Shown: positions 1-10,999, numbered from the stretch's first letter. The stretch is 64,000 nt of DNA from Pollenia angustigena (GCA_930367215.1 OV884059.1:161880511-161944510); one strand, 5' to 3'. Notes: a model not told the origin generated them from the sequence alone. Numbers and translations are program-made.

Positions 1-530
1 ATATTGTTATAAAAAGGAACGAATTGTGATAAGTGAAAATACGACACAACACCTAACTGGTGATAATGTGGGCTGTGGCTGTAGGAAATATCGCCCAAAG
101 AAAAATGGCCCAAAAAAAATAATGAAAAATCGCCCAAATGAAGAATCGCCCAAAAGAACATGAAAAATAACCCAAAAAGTTAAATATGAAATTTTGCCCA
201 AAAGAAACGAAAAAGAGCCCAAATTGAAAATGAAAAATGACCCAAAAAGAAAAAACGAATTTTTTCCCAAAAAAGAAATTAAAAATTACCCATTTTGCAA
301 AACAGTGTTTATTATTCATATAAATTTAGTAACTTACAAATGTAAGAGAAAAACATGTTTTATTATGGTCACAACCAACAAAACTATTTTTAAAGAAACT
401 TATTTTACCATAATGTGGTTGTCGGTGACAATGATTTGGTTAAATTAAACATAATATGGTCAACATTTTTTTAAAAATGGTTTTGTTGTTTTTTCTCTGG
501 GTGCATATATTAAACTTATAACGAAAACAC

Positions 531-1010
531 TTTTGGGCGCAAGGATTATATCCCCTATGTTGTAACAAATACCGGCAGCGCTTACTAAAGCTTTTCGGCA
601 TAGCCGGCCTTCGGCCGGGCTCAAGGATTTTCTACTCTATGGTATAACAAAAATCGGCTTCGCTAACTAAAGCTTCTCTGCATAGCCGGCCTTCGGCCGG
701 GCGCAAGGATTTTCTCCTTTATGGTATAACAAGTACCGGTTTCGCTAAGTAAAGCTTCTAAAATCTGCCTTGTTTCCGGACGAAGGCCGACTTCGCAGAT
801 AAGCTTTAGTTATCGAAGCCAGTATTTGTTATACCATAGAGGAGAAAATCCTTGCGCCTGGCCGAAAGCCGGCTGGGCAGAGAAGCTTTAGTTAGCGAAG
901 CCGGTTTTTGTTATACCAAAGAGGAGAAAATCCTTGCAGCCGGCCAAAGGCCGGCTTTGCAGAGAAGCTTTAGTTAGCGAAGCCGGTACTTTTTTTTTAT
1001 CAAAGAGGCC
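531..1010. repeat. 82-bp tandem repeat array of FB-1, left block, with an inversion
   Basis: The unit contains CCGGCTTCGCTAACTAAAGC, the dyad GCCGGCCTTCGGCCGGGC, AAGGATTTTCTCCTCTATGG and TATAACA. AAGGATTT recurs at 623 and 705, giving 82 bp. Units run forward to about 755 and inverted from about 780 to 1010, joined by a spacer containing GCCTTGTTTCCGGAC. The array is much more GC-rich than its surroundings. Confidence 0.85.
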
Positions 1011-1794
1011 GGCTATGCTTTCGAGTTTGTAAGCTATGCTTTCGAGTTTGTCCACGGACACTATGTCACTGGACGTTATGACATGCCACCTTTTTGCAAT
1101 ATGTCCCGTTATTTTTCTAAATAACATTTAGGAATTCGTTGTATAGTAATAATGAATGATTTAGACAAATAGTATGCCCGAAAAATGGGCTATTTTTCAT
1201 ATAAAATTTTTCGGTGATTTTTCATAATGAAATTTAAAAAACGAAAAATCAGCCAATTGTAACGAAAAATAGCCAAACAATTTTGGGTCACTTTTCATAT
1301 GAATTCAGGCCCAATTTTACATGGAATTTTTTTGGGCGATTTTTCATTTATTTTTTTGGGCCATTTTTCTTTGGGCGATATTTCGCCAAAAAAAAAAAAA
1401 AATGAAAAATCGCCCAAAAAAATTGCATGTAAAATTGGGCCTGATTTCATATGAAAAATGGCCCAAAATTTTTGGGCTATTTATCGTTATTGTTGGGTGA
1501 TTTTTCGTTTTTTAAATTTGGGTGATTTTTCAAAATGTTGTATGAAAAATGGCCCAAAAAAATGGGCTATTTTTAAAATTCTACCATAATCTTACATAGC
1601 AGAGAAAACCATGTTTTATTATGGTTGCAAACAACAAAACTATTTTTCAAGAAACTAATTTAACCATTATATGGTTGTCGGCGACAATGATTTGGTTAAA
1701 TTAAACATAATATCGGTAGCATTTTTTTAAAAATGGTTTTGTAGCTTTTTTCTCTGGGTGTATATATTAAATATATACATATATATCGAAAATA

Positions 1795-2168
1795 AGGATT
1801 TTCTCTTCTATGGTATAACAAATACTGGCTTCGCTAACTAAAGCTTCTCTGTATCGCCGGCCTTCGGCCGGGCGCAAGGATTTTCTCCTCTATGGTATAA
1901 CAAAGACCGGCTTCGATAACTAAAGCTTCTCTGTATAGCTGGCCTTCGGCCGGGCGCAAGGATTTTCTCCTCTATGGTATAACAAACACCGGCTTCGCTT
2001 ACTTAAGCTTCTCTGCGTAGTCGGCCTTGTTCGGAAACAAGGCAGTTTTACGAAGCTTTACTTAGCGAAACCGGTTTTTGTTAGACCATAAAGGAGAAAA
2101 TCATTGCGCCCGGCCGAAGGCCGGCGATACAGAGAAGCTTTAGTTAGCGAAGCCAGTATTTGTTATAC
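1795..2168. repeat. 82-bp tandem repeat array of FB-1, second block, split by the hAT insertion
   Basis: Same unit as at 531-1010, again switching orientation (near 2030). The last unit is cut in TGTTATAC, which is duplicated on both sides of the hAT element; the remainder continues from 4265 to about 4300. Confidence 0.85.
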
Positions 2169-2392
2169 CAGACGCGGATCCAGCTTGATCCTTAGGGGGG
2201 GGAAATTTTTTATGATACAAACAAAAAATTTGTTTTTAAAAGTTTATTAAAAGCAATTTGTGTATATTATATTATAAAAACTCAACAATAAGGTTAAATA
2301 AAATATTCAATATAAATTAAAATAAACTAATCTTTTTAAATAAGCAATTTATGATTTCCTTGTGAGGCAAATTTTGATAGTACAGTCTATGT

Positions 2393-3545
2393 TCAGTTTG
2401 TCATTGTTGATCTGAGCCATGTTTTTATTCGACGAAGGGTAAGAAATGACCTCTCGCTCGTAGCATTACTTACGAGCATTGAAACGAAAATTTGAAATAT
2501 TTTTCTTAGATTTGGGTAGATATCTTCATCACAGTTTATTAAAGCATCTACAACGTTATCTGATAGATTTTCAGATAATTTCCATGTTTGTTGCCAATGC
2601 TTCAGTTCAGGCTCAAGTTTAGATGTTAGTAGGTGTTTATCTCGAGTTGTGGTTTTAAAAGTTTTATATCTGTATATGACTTGATAACACTTTGAGTAGA
2701 AGCTTTGGTATGTTCAATACATTAAAGATATCTTTTGGAAAGGTGTTTTGCGATCTTCTAAAATAAATTCAATAAGAGAATGAAGAAACCTACAGCTCGG
2801 TAGAAATCTTCAACATTTTGGATGTGATTATTTCGTTCAAATCTTGTTTCTTAGGTTGGAACCTCGATTTGAACGCAAATAACTTTAACTTTTTTAAAAA
2901 TCACTTTAAATTGTTCTTCGGCTTTATTTCTTTTTTCTTCAAGGCACATGATCAAAGTTTTGATAAGGCTTGATCCTTTTTGAAGATCTATATCGTGCTT
3001 TTGTAAAATAATACTAAGCGGCTGTGTTACAATAAGTATCACACTTAATATGTTTATTTATGCTCTTGATGAAGTATTACTTTTCCACTCAGATATTTTT
3101 TCCAAAGCTTCTACTATATGATGTACACTTGTTGCAAAGTGTAAAGCTGAGTCGTGACGGTCCACCCATCTTGTCTCGCATAATGTAGAGAGTTTGGCTC
3201 CCAAATACTTTACTAAGAACGTGTTTTGCCTGATTTACGGGAAATAGCAAGGCGTTTGTTTCGCATTTGTCGCGGTTTCCAGAATTTTTTAACAGCTCCA
3301 TTTTCTGCTGACATCAAACGACACCCATCAGTTCTAACTCCTATACAATTTTTTAGGTCAAGACTAAAATTTGTCAAAGTTTTAAGAACTGTTGATGATA
3401 GTGCCATCGCATCAATTGACACATCAGCGTCATTATCAACTTTTTGTTGTATGGTGAAATATCTTAAATATAAGGAAATCTGGCTTTCCCCGACAAATCC
3501 GTGCTTTCGTCAAAAATTATCGAATAGAATTTTGATTCATATAAC
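2393..3545 (-). pseudogene. hAT transposase pseudogene (ZMYM1/TTF-type family)
   Basis: Minus-strand fragments in family order: IIFDESTDLS near 3500-3540 (first catalytic Asp region); a block reading LKNCIGVRTDGCRLMSAENG near 3290-3370; LCETRWVDRHDSALHF near 3130-3190; VTQPLSIILQKHDIDL near 2980-3030; and the C-terminal hAT dimerisation domain with YPNLRKIFQIFVSMLVSNAT and SERSFLTLRRIKTWLRSTM, ending at a TGA at 2393-2395. Frameshifts and a TAA just after the DESTD block break the frame, and the N-terminal BED/TTF zinc finger is not recognisable. It encoded the DNA-cleaving and joining enzyme of its own element; as it stands it cannot. Confidence 0.9.
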
Positions 3546-3677
3546 ACATTAATATAAACATAAATATTGCAAATACCAAGGCTTTTTAATAATTCAACCG
3601 CACGCATTTTCAAGTCAAACGTTTACTCTTTGGTTATACATAGATGGCACCTGCTGGGATTGAATGTAGAATAATAA

Positions 3678-3947
3678 CCCAGTAAAAACTTCGCCTACTT
3701 TTTCAAAATGAATAGCTTCTTTAACTCATTATTTTGTAGCTTTCTTCTATAACTACATCTATAACAACTTCTATAGCTACTTTTTTCTGGATGTGTGCAG
3801 GTAAAAAAATAATGACTTACTTTTTAATGCGTTCATTTTGGGACTCCCTTGTAAAATTCATTGGTTCTTTCAGTAGAATTGTAAGTAGTGCTCTTATGTT
3901 TTTCTGATTACTCAACACATTATTTTGTAGGCGAAGTTTTTACTGGG
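3678..3947. mobile_element. 270-bp MITE, copy 1 (family CCCAGTAAAAACTTCGCC)
   Basis: Ends are perfect 21-bp inverted repeats beginning CCCAGTAAAAACTTCGCCTA. It lies inside the hAT element. By eye it differs from the copy at 5459-5729 by about two changes, so both moved recently. A target duplication is not clear here. Confidence 0.88.
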
Positions 3948-4876
3948 AAGTATTTGAATACATTAAACTAGATGTTTCATTGAAAATATCTAATAAATAA
4001 CTATTAGGATGAAGATTTGGATACTTATTGAAAATTTGGTTAGAGATTCAATAAAAAAACAAAAAAATACTTATTGAAAATTTCGTTAGAGATTCAATAA
4101 AAAAAAAAACAAAAAAAAAAACCTTGCTGGGATTTCCAAAAATTTTGTACATTAAAAAAAGATAATATGAATGGGAATTCTTGTATTATCGAAATAAACA
4201 AAACATATTTTTATAATTTACGGGGGGGAAATTTCCTTATTTCACCCCCCTGAATCCGCGCCTGTGTTATACCATAGAAGATGAAATCCTTATTTTGGAT
4301 ATATATATTTAATATATACACCCGGAGTAAAAGCTATAAAAATATTTTATCCATATTATGTTTAATTTAACCAAATCATTGTCACCGACAACCATATTAT
4401 GGTTAAATAAGTATCTTTAAAAAAATCACTTGAAATTTTAACGGTATTTTAAAAAAAAATTTACACATTTTTGATTATAAGTAAAGTTGCGGACGTTGCA
4501 AAGTGTCATTAAGTCCTCGCCCTCGTCTTCGATGGACATTATGACACTTTAAAAGTGTCCAAGGACACTACGACACTGGACGTTATGACATGTCACCTAA
4601 ATTTATATGAATAATAAACACTTTTTTGCAAATTTAGTAATTTTGTTTTTATTTTTTTGGGAAAAAATTCGTTTATGCTTTTTGGGTCATTTTTCATTTT
4701 CTTTTTGGGCCCTTTTTCGTTTTTTTTGGGCAAAATTTCATATTTACCTTTTTGGGTAATTTTTCATGTTCGCTTGGGCGATTCTTCATTTGGGCGATTT
4801 TTAATTTTTTTTTTTGGGCCATTTTTCTTTGGGCGATATTTCCTACAGCCGATAATGTGTTTAAAGAGTAGTTACT

Positions 4877-5147
4877 CCATAGGAAAGGTAATGACACAAA
4901 ACTAGTCATGTGACTGGATTTTGTTCGGGTAGTGGCTGATTCTATCTGCTTCTATTACTTTATATGAAGGGGACCATTCAGTGACCTGTCACGAAGTGTC
5001 AAAAAGGCGCAAATTAACCCCCTCCTAGGACATCGCTATGTTAAAGTGACAAGTCCCCATCATATAAAGTGTTAGAAGTAGAACCGGTCCCTACCACTTT
5101 AGAACTGTCACGTGACAAGTTTGGTGTTAGTTCCTTTTCCTCTAGGG
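4877..5147. mobile_element. Inverted-repeat MITE, family CCNTAG..GTCACGTGAC, copy 1
   Basis: The left end CCATAGGAAAGGTAATGACA with ACTAGTCATGTGAC pairs with the right end, which read inward is CCCTAGAGGAAAAGGAACTA with CTTGTCACGTGAC. The middle (GTCACGAAGTGTC, AACCCCCTCCTAGGAC, AGTGTTAGAAGTAGAACCGG) recurs at 40561-40680 in a second copy. Confidence 0.7.
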
Positions 5148-5458
5148 ATCTTGTGAAAGAATTTTAGTATAAAGCTTCGGCACAAAAGGTCGAGTACATG
5201 ATCCAGATAGTCAAGTGCCATTTCTTTTAAAAAACTCCGGCACATGGGTGTTAAGGGCACTATGGGTAATGACAGATACTTACGATAAGATAATATATTT
5301 AGCTAAAAATGACCGAAGATCTTTGAAAATCAAGTATAATTTTCAATATAACTTTTATGTTTTGGGGAACAAGCATAACTTTAAAATTTCTATCCACAAC
5401 TGCATCACTGTATATGTATAATAAATATGTATATTACATCGCGTCATATAAAATTATT

Positions 5459-5729
5459 CCCAGTAAAAACTTCGCCTACTTTTTCAAAATGAATAGCTTC
5501 TTTAACTCATTATTTTGTAGCTTTCTTCTATAACTACATCTATAACAACTTCTATAACTACTTTTTTCTGGATGTGTGCAGGTAAAAAAATAATGACTTA
5601 CTTTTTAATGCGTTCATTTTGGGACATCCCTTGTAAAATTCATTGGTTCTTTCAGTAGAATTGTAAGTAGTGCTCTTATGTTTTTCTGATTACTCAACAC
5701 ATTATTTTGTAGGCGAAGTTTTTACTGGG
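5459..5729. mobile_element. 271-bp MITE, copy 2 (family CCCAGTAAAAACTTCGCC)
   Basis: Near-identical to 3678-3947 with the same 21-bp perfect terminal inverted repeats. TTATT flanks both sides and may be a 5-bp target duplication, though the flanks are AT-rich. No coding capacity. Confidence 0.88.
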
Positions 5730-5974
5730 TTATTTTAAGCTTCGTTCACAATGGCAGCAACAATTTAGTTTTTTCTTCTTATTTCTTCCCAAAGTATTTT
5801 ATATATTTTCCTTTAATTTTTCAAACAAAAATGTTACTAAAGTTTTTTAAAAAGTTGAGTCTACTTCTACTTCAGAAAAAGTTGAGTCGTCTTTTATTTC
5901 AGCAACAATTTGTATAAAAATATAAATGACGTTTAAAATTATTTTTATTTAGTTTTGAATAAAAATTATAATAA

Positions 5975-6891
5975 AACAAGTTAGAGTGCTATATTCGGCT
6001 GTGCCGAATGTTTAAGGAGTAATATCTGTATGATGTTATTATTATCTTAAACTGTGACGATTTGTTATTAATTATGGTTTTAGGCGACTAATCTGTTTTC
6101 TGGTAGTAGGGTTTATATGGGGCCTAGGGTAAATTATGGACCGATCATCACGAAATTTCACAGCGTCATTTCTAGTCCTTTAAAACTGTGACGTACCAAT
6201 TTCTGTTATGCTAGCATTATTAATTATGGTTTAAGGTGTACTAAACTGTTTTCCGGGAGTAGGGCTTCCATGGGGCCTAGGGTAAATTATGTACCGATCT
6301 TCACGAAATTTCACAGTATCATTTATAGTCCTATAAAACTGTGACGAGCCAAAATTTGTTATGATTGCATTATTTTTTACGGTTTTAGGCGTACCAAACT
6401 GTTATCCGGGAGTATTGTTTATATGGGGCTTAGTGTAAATTATGGACGGATCTTAACGAAATTAAACAGCGTGATTTCCAGTCATATAAAACAAATTTTT
6501 GCAAAATCTTATCTCATTCCGTGCCTTGTTCCAGCATTTATGTTATTTTTTGTAACAAAATTATTAATTTTTTTAGGTGGTGGTTCCACATTTTGATTCA
6601 TAGCTCTGGTCCTACTGAACCGATTTTGCTGGATTTCAATCCCAAACTGCTTAGGATAACTAAAAGCAATTTGGCACAAAGTTTGCTAATTTCTTTTGAG
6701 GTGTTCGAAAGTGAGCGTGTTTTCAACAGACGGACAGACAGACGGACATGGCTAAATCGACTTAGAATTACTCAAGGACCCAGAATATATATACTTTATG
6801 GGGTCTGAGATGAATAATAAAAAAGTTTCACACGGAATGACAAACTTAATATACCCTCTTCACAACTAATTGTGGTGGAGGGTATAACTAG
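5975..6891 (+). mobile_element. DINE/SGM-like dispersed element (possible non-autonomous Helitron), full-length candidate
   Basis: Begins AACAAGTTAGAGTGCTATAT followed by a perfect ATTCGGC-TGT-GCCGAAT-like palindrome (5992-6009). It contains a tandem triplication of about 153 bp (6060-6480), seen from GTAGGGTTTATATGGGGCC and variants at about 6106, 6260 and 6412. Then comes GACGGACAGACAGACGGACA text and a 3' hairpin TATACCCTC / GAGGGTATA (6850-6886) just before CTAG. Terminal hairpin plus CTRR-type end is Helitron-like; the class is inferred from memory of fly repeats. Confidence 0.6.
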
Positions 6892-7680
6892 ATGACCCGT
6901 GCAAACATTTCGCACCGTTAGTTATCATTTTTGTAACATAAAATGAAAATAATTAATAGAAATTTTAGTAACTTCAGTACATTTTATTAAAAGTATAAAA
7001 ATATTAGAAATCATAATATATATCATACATATTTACATACATACATGCATACATATGTTTAAATGCTTTTATAATACTTCTTTGAATACAATGTAAGAGG
7101 TAATGACATAATCATCGTTAACTTTTTGCCCGTACGAATCCTTTATCAATGAAAATATTAATTTTGCAATTTCTAATTATTTTTCGTCATTAGTGTTAGA
7201 AATAAGCTTTAAAATGAGATATCATTCATTGATGCGGTGGTATGGGAGATATTTGCAACCGACAAAAAAAGTGCTTTAGAAATAATATATATATGATGAC
7301 TTAAAAATAAATATGCATAAATTATTGTTGTGCGAAAAATTTACAAACGTTTTCTTAATTGAAAATATTTGTGGTTGCGAAAAAATTGCTGCTTTAAAGG
7401 GAAGCTCTTTTTTCCCACTTTACAGCAAAACGGAGAATTAAAAATTAAACTTTATTCTTCTTCGTCAAAACAACAAGTGTTTTTATTCAATTTTATTCTA
7501 TTGAGTGCGTAATATTTTGCAGAAAATTTACAACGGGAATAAAAAAAAAATTGCACCACACGTAAAAGGTATGTAAGAATGAAAAAAAATTAAAAGTTTG
7601 TTGCTTTATCTATATTTTTTAATGTGTGCTTATTAAAATGAGATTTTTTTATTTTAGTTAACGTGTCTTACAATATTTAT
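6892..7680. other. Unassigned AT-rich DNA
   Basis: No gene or clear element. A degenerate CATACATACATG-type microsatellite lies near 7024-7055; short poly(A) runs elsewhere. Confidence 0.6.
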
Positions 7681-7682
7681 AA

Positions 7683-8120
7683 GAGCGCTACTCCAAGTGG
7701 AGCTTCTAGTGGGGTGGGGGTCTTTCATAGAGGTGCATTTCGGGGCGGAAAGCTTTCTGTCTGCTATTCACTTGGGAATAGCAAGAGGCGATTCCTCTAC
7801 TGAATTTCCCAAGCAGCTCACTACGCCCGGTCTTAAACCACGTACCCCCTGGTAATGTCGCTCAGACACCCGTCTGACGGCAGCTAGAGTGAGAAGGCGC
7901 TCAGTTGAGTAACCTGTATGGCATGCTAATACCGATGCGTCTCAGGTAATTAGGTGACAACAAAATTAAGAATCACTGAAACTCAATTGATGTACTATGT
8001 CGTTTTAACGACTTGCCTGCCTAAAGGTTGTTGGCAGCCCCAACACTAGGATAGGGTGCTGTGGTCTAATCAACCACTCATCTTAAATAACATAGATTAA
8101 CGAAACTGCACAAATAATTA
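7683..8120. repeat. GC-richer block, possible retroelement leader fragment
   Basis: Composition shifts abruptly (for example GGCAGCCCCAACACTAGGAT, GTAATGTCGCTCAGACACCC), then returns to AT-rich DNA. It contains a short hairpin CACTTGGGAATAG..CTGAATTTCCCAAG. No long frame, no poly(A), no terminal repeats. Such blocks are common in untranslated parts of non-LTR elements, but I cannot name a family. Confidence 0.35.
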
Positions 8121-8317
8121 AAATGAGATTAAGTAACTGAATTGTTAAAGTTTTCAAATATAAATGATTTTAAAAATATTAGCAATTGGCGTTTTTTATT
8201 CATATCCCTTTTAAGGGACATTATGCTCTATGGCAATATTCATTGCTATTCTTATACAGACTTACAGTTGCTGAAATATTGGAGCAGTTAGAATATATGG
8301 ACGACAACTTGCAAAAT

Positions 8318-8630
8318 GTGGGGACGTTGAGATCTCAACGTCCCCACTATCCAGGAGGAAATTAAAAAATATTCAATAAGCTACATAAACTTATGGTCCA
8401 CCCTAACTACCTCGCTCGGGGTTTGCTTCAGTTCGAAGGTCACCAGAGGCTAAAAAGAACCGATACTTTGAGCCTAACTAGAAGACAGTCTTAAAATTTG
8501 AATACAGCAGTTAGTGGTTACACTGGTAACAACTAATAAACAACAAGCAGAATTAAGATTTGAATACATATTGTTAATTTCGATAAGAAAGATTCAATAA
8601 TAAAAAATAAATTAAAAAAAAAAAAAAAAA
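8318..8630 (+). mobile_element. Short poly(A) retroinsertion with 12-bp target duplication
   Basis: AACTTGCAAAAT at 8306-8317 is repeated exactly at 8631-8642, right after an A-run ending 8630. That is the signature of target-primed reverse transcription (truncated non-LTR element or SINE). The first 30 bp (8318-8347) form a perfect palindrome beginning GTGGGGACGTTGAGA. The body (CTCGGGGTTTGCTTCAGTTC, AGAAGACAGTC) has no coding frame; the family is not recognised. Confidence 0.75.
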
Positions 8631-8764
8631 AACTTGCAAAATACCGACATATTTGCAATACCTCCTTTGGGTGGACATGATTGATGAATTATTTTCATAA
8701 ATTTTTTTCAATTAAAAATTTTAATTTTTCTTACATAAAGGTTTTAATTAATAATTATTTCATA

Positions 8765-9292
8765 TCCGGGAAGCTTCTTCGGCATTTGTCAGCTTCTGGA
8801 ATATGCTCATTTGGTACATTAGCGATAGTCGAACCGAAAAATGGCCACTCCGTCCCGTTTCGGAAATGAAAAAAGAAAGAGGATCTACGGACTATAGTTT
8901 TTCTGATAATGGCAATATACTCGCCGTACGTTGGAAAGACAATAACGTAGTCATCACCTTGACAAAAATGAAATTGGAACGTGGAAGCGTTATGCAAGAG
9001 GAGAAGGCACCATGCAGATACCCAACCAAAAGTATTTCAACCTTAAAATCAAGGCATGGATGGCGTAGACAAAATGGACCAGTTAATTGCTGTTTATGGG
9101 TCATGTATAAGACAACGTTAGTGGTGGTGACCAATTTTCGCATATCTGTTGGATGCTTCCGTTGTTAGTGATTGGCTACTAATGAGAAAGCTGCATCCAA
9201 ATGATCCAGATTGCTCAAACTTGTTGCAATTCCGTAGATATATAGCCACTTCTTACCTAGAAATTTACGGTGTGCCCTCGTTAGAGGTTACA
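8765..9292 (+). pseudogene. piggyBac-type (PGBD) transposase pseudogene, C-terminal half
   Basis: Fragments in family order across frameshifts: KLLRHLSASGICSFGTLA near 8770-8825, EMKKERGSTDYSF near 8862-8900, NILAVRWKDNNVVI near 8912-8955, GMDGVDKMDQLIAVYG at 9053-9100 (GGVDxxDQ motif carrying the third catalytic Asp), and DASVVSDWLLMRKLHPNDPD with LQFRRYIATSYLEIYG from about 9150 to 9290. The first part, with the other catalytic Asp residues, is missing. The frame is broken at least twice, so it is inactive. Family members cut and paste at TTAA sites. Confidence 0.85.
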
Positions 9293-9474
9293 GACCATCG
9301 ATTTTCAGTGCTGTCAATCGATATGACGGAAAAAATCACGGTAGACTACTCCAAAACGGATAAAGATGTGCAAACTGCGGTAACAAGTCTAATTTTATGT
9401 GCCTTCACCCAAAATAATGTTTCAAAAAATTTCACATTTCATGTGACGACATTGCATAATGTCCCTTATAAGGG

Positions 9475-10858
9475 GCTCCTTCTAAAATCTTTAAAAAAAT
9501 TTATTGAAATGAAACTTCTAAAAATTATTTTAATAGTCGTTTTAAATTACGTATTCAAAATACTTGGGGAACTTCATGCACTAATGGGTTAATGCGATTT
9601 TATATTTAAAAAAAAAACTTTTTTCTGGAAATCCCTCAAAAAAGTGGCTGCTTTTCACTTACTGGTCGGCTCAATCCCACCGGCGGTATTATTGAAGCGC
9701 ACTTTAACCCTTTCGGTCCGACTATTTATTTGAGAAACAACAATGTAAATGAAAAATTTGTTTACAAATATTGAAAAAGCTTAAAAATTTATTATGTTTT
9801 GCATTTACTTTTTCCGTAAGTCCTTTCATAATTCTGAGATATTGTCTGAGATATTGTCCCAATCGGATTTTTCGGACTATTGTCCCAACCGGTGTTTTAA
9901 TACAAATGGGACAATATGTCCCACTAGTATCGAAACTATGTACAAATCTTATAAAAATGTGCTCAAAATTTGCAACCGTTACTTCTTTGATAAACTAACA
10001 CAAAAAGTTCGACTGGGACAATTTCTGACGTGATTTTGTTACTTTAAAGAACAAATCGGATCATTCAAACATTGTCTGGGATCTCCAATTTTTTTTTTTT
10101 TTTCAAATATAAAACTTTGAATTACTTCAAAATTATTATTGAAAATCGAAAATTTTCCACGGCAGTATAATTTTAATTAGTTTGTTTCATAAAAACTATG
10201 AACCTGGCATAGTTTATAACCAAATTTATGTTTCTTTTCTTTTTATATTATGTACAAAGTCCTTTAAAACGGCAAAATGATACTTTGAATTAAAATGTCT
10301 AAGTTACAATTATAAAAGAAAATACAATGGAAAAATGCTAAACAAATCTCTTTTACATATTTCACTAGAGGATATAAACGGAAACGGAAATAACATACAC
10401 AATTTAATATTATTTTGTGCAAATAAAACTAAACAATTTCCCCTTTTTCGCTATTGCCTCTCCACTCACACATACATTTGTAAACATAATAACAGGGATA
10501 AAATAAAACAAAATAGAATAAAAGACAACAGATAGCCGGATTAAATGTTTTGCAATTTTCAACTTAGTACACTGTTGATGGATGAAGCGAATGCTCGGCC
10601 ATGAAAAAGTAAGTAGATTCAAGAGCAAACAAGGTGGAATAAAACAACTTTATCATATCACTCCATTTCTAGAGTTAAGTCATATATAAAACATTTCATC
10701 AAATGTTAACGAGAAAAGTAAAAAATTGGGAAATCCCGGCTTAAGAAAATAATATTTGTTTCTTCTTAATCTTTTCTATACCGACAGTTAGAAAAATATA
10801 AAAGAGGAGAATAAACTTAGCGAACTAATTCTAAAAAAAATTCTGATTCAATACTAAA
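9475..10858. other. Unassigned AT-rich DNA
   Basis: No gene recognised. ATATTGTC(C)C-like text repeats at 9840-9890, and there is a poly(T) run near 10090. The open frames here are short, overlapping and low-complexity. Confidence 0.6.
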
Positions 10859-10859
10859 T

Positions 10860-10925
10860 TTCAACAATAAATTTCGGTGTTTTTATCAAGAATAAAAATT
10901 GGGAATTAAGCACGACAAACTAGAT
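10860..10925. repeat. Fragment of the R25 repeat family (one terminal segment)
   Basis: CAACAATAAATTTCGGTG...AAAAATTGGGAATTAAGCAC matches the terminal segment found at 25534-25606 and, inverted, at 25187-25260. Confidence 0.6.
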
Positions 10926-10999
10926 CTTGTAAATAAAAAATTATTATTAATTTTTTTCCGTTTCTAGTAACAAAAATATGAAAAGAAGTTGCTGAGAGA

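Larger units (their letters stand above)
2169..4264 (-). mobile_element. hAT superfamily DNA transposon, degenerate
   Basis: Terminal inverted repeats are CAGACGCGGATCCAG at the left and, read inward, CAGGCGCGGATTCAG at the right, followed by G-runs. TGTTATAC lies at 2161-2168 and 4265-4272: a perfect 8-bp target duplication, diagnostic of hAT. The target is an 82-bp unit of FB-1. A broken transposase lies on the minus strand and a MITE sits in its 5' part. Confidence 0.92.
71..4850. mobile_element. Foldback-like element FB-1, complete, 9-bp target duplication
   Basis: The ends are inverted copies of GGCTGTAGGAAATATCGCCC; the left end carries an extra GGCTGT. GATAATGTG is found at 62-70 and again at 4851-4859, a perfect 9-bp direct repeat, the size made by Drosophila FB elements. 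The arms (about 71-330 and 4610-4850) are degenerate short tandem repeats of the type TTTTTGGGCGATTTTTCAT. Inside are GTGTC/GGAC-rich modules, 82-bp arrays and a secondary inverted copy of arm sequence centred near 1385. A hAT element fills 2169-4264. No coding frame belongs to the foldback itself. The family assignment is inferred from structure. Confidence 0.85.
8206..9474 (+). mobile_element. piggyBac-like element, internally deleted
   Basis: Inverted ends read CCCTTTTAAGGGACATTATG at the left and, inward, CCCCTTATAAGGGACATTAT at the right. The ends contain TTAA (left) and TTAT (right), so the TTAA target could be internal to this motif, with the element proper at 8215-9465. It is about 1.25 kb including a 313-bp retroinsertion, against about 2.4 kb for a complete element. 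Confidence 0.75.

Noticed and set aside
7..448. Open frames rich in F/G/K (for example starting MGKNSFFLFGSFF) over the foldback arms at 0.1, 4.7, 28.0 and 31.0 kb
   Set aside because: They are translations of degenerate GGGCGATTTTTC-type tandem repeats; frames occur on both strands and vary between copies.
3226..3552. 108-codon plus-strand frame
   Set aside because: Antisense to well-recognised hAT transposase blocks (LCETRWVDRHD, DESTDLS).
10335..10535. Short frames at 10.3-10.6 kb
   Set aside because: Overlapping, AT-driven, no domain, no neighbouring gene signals.
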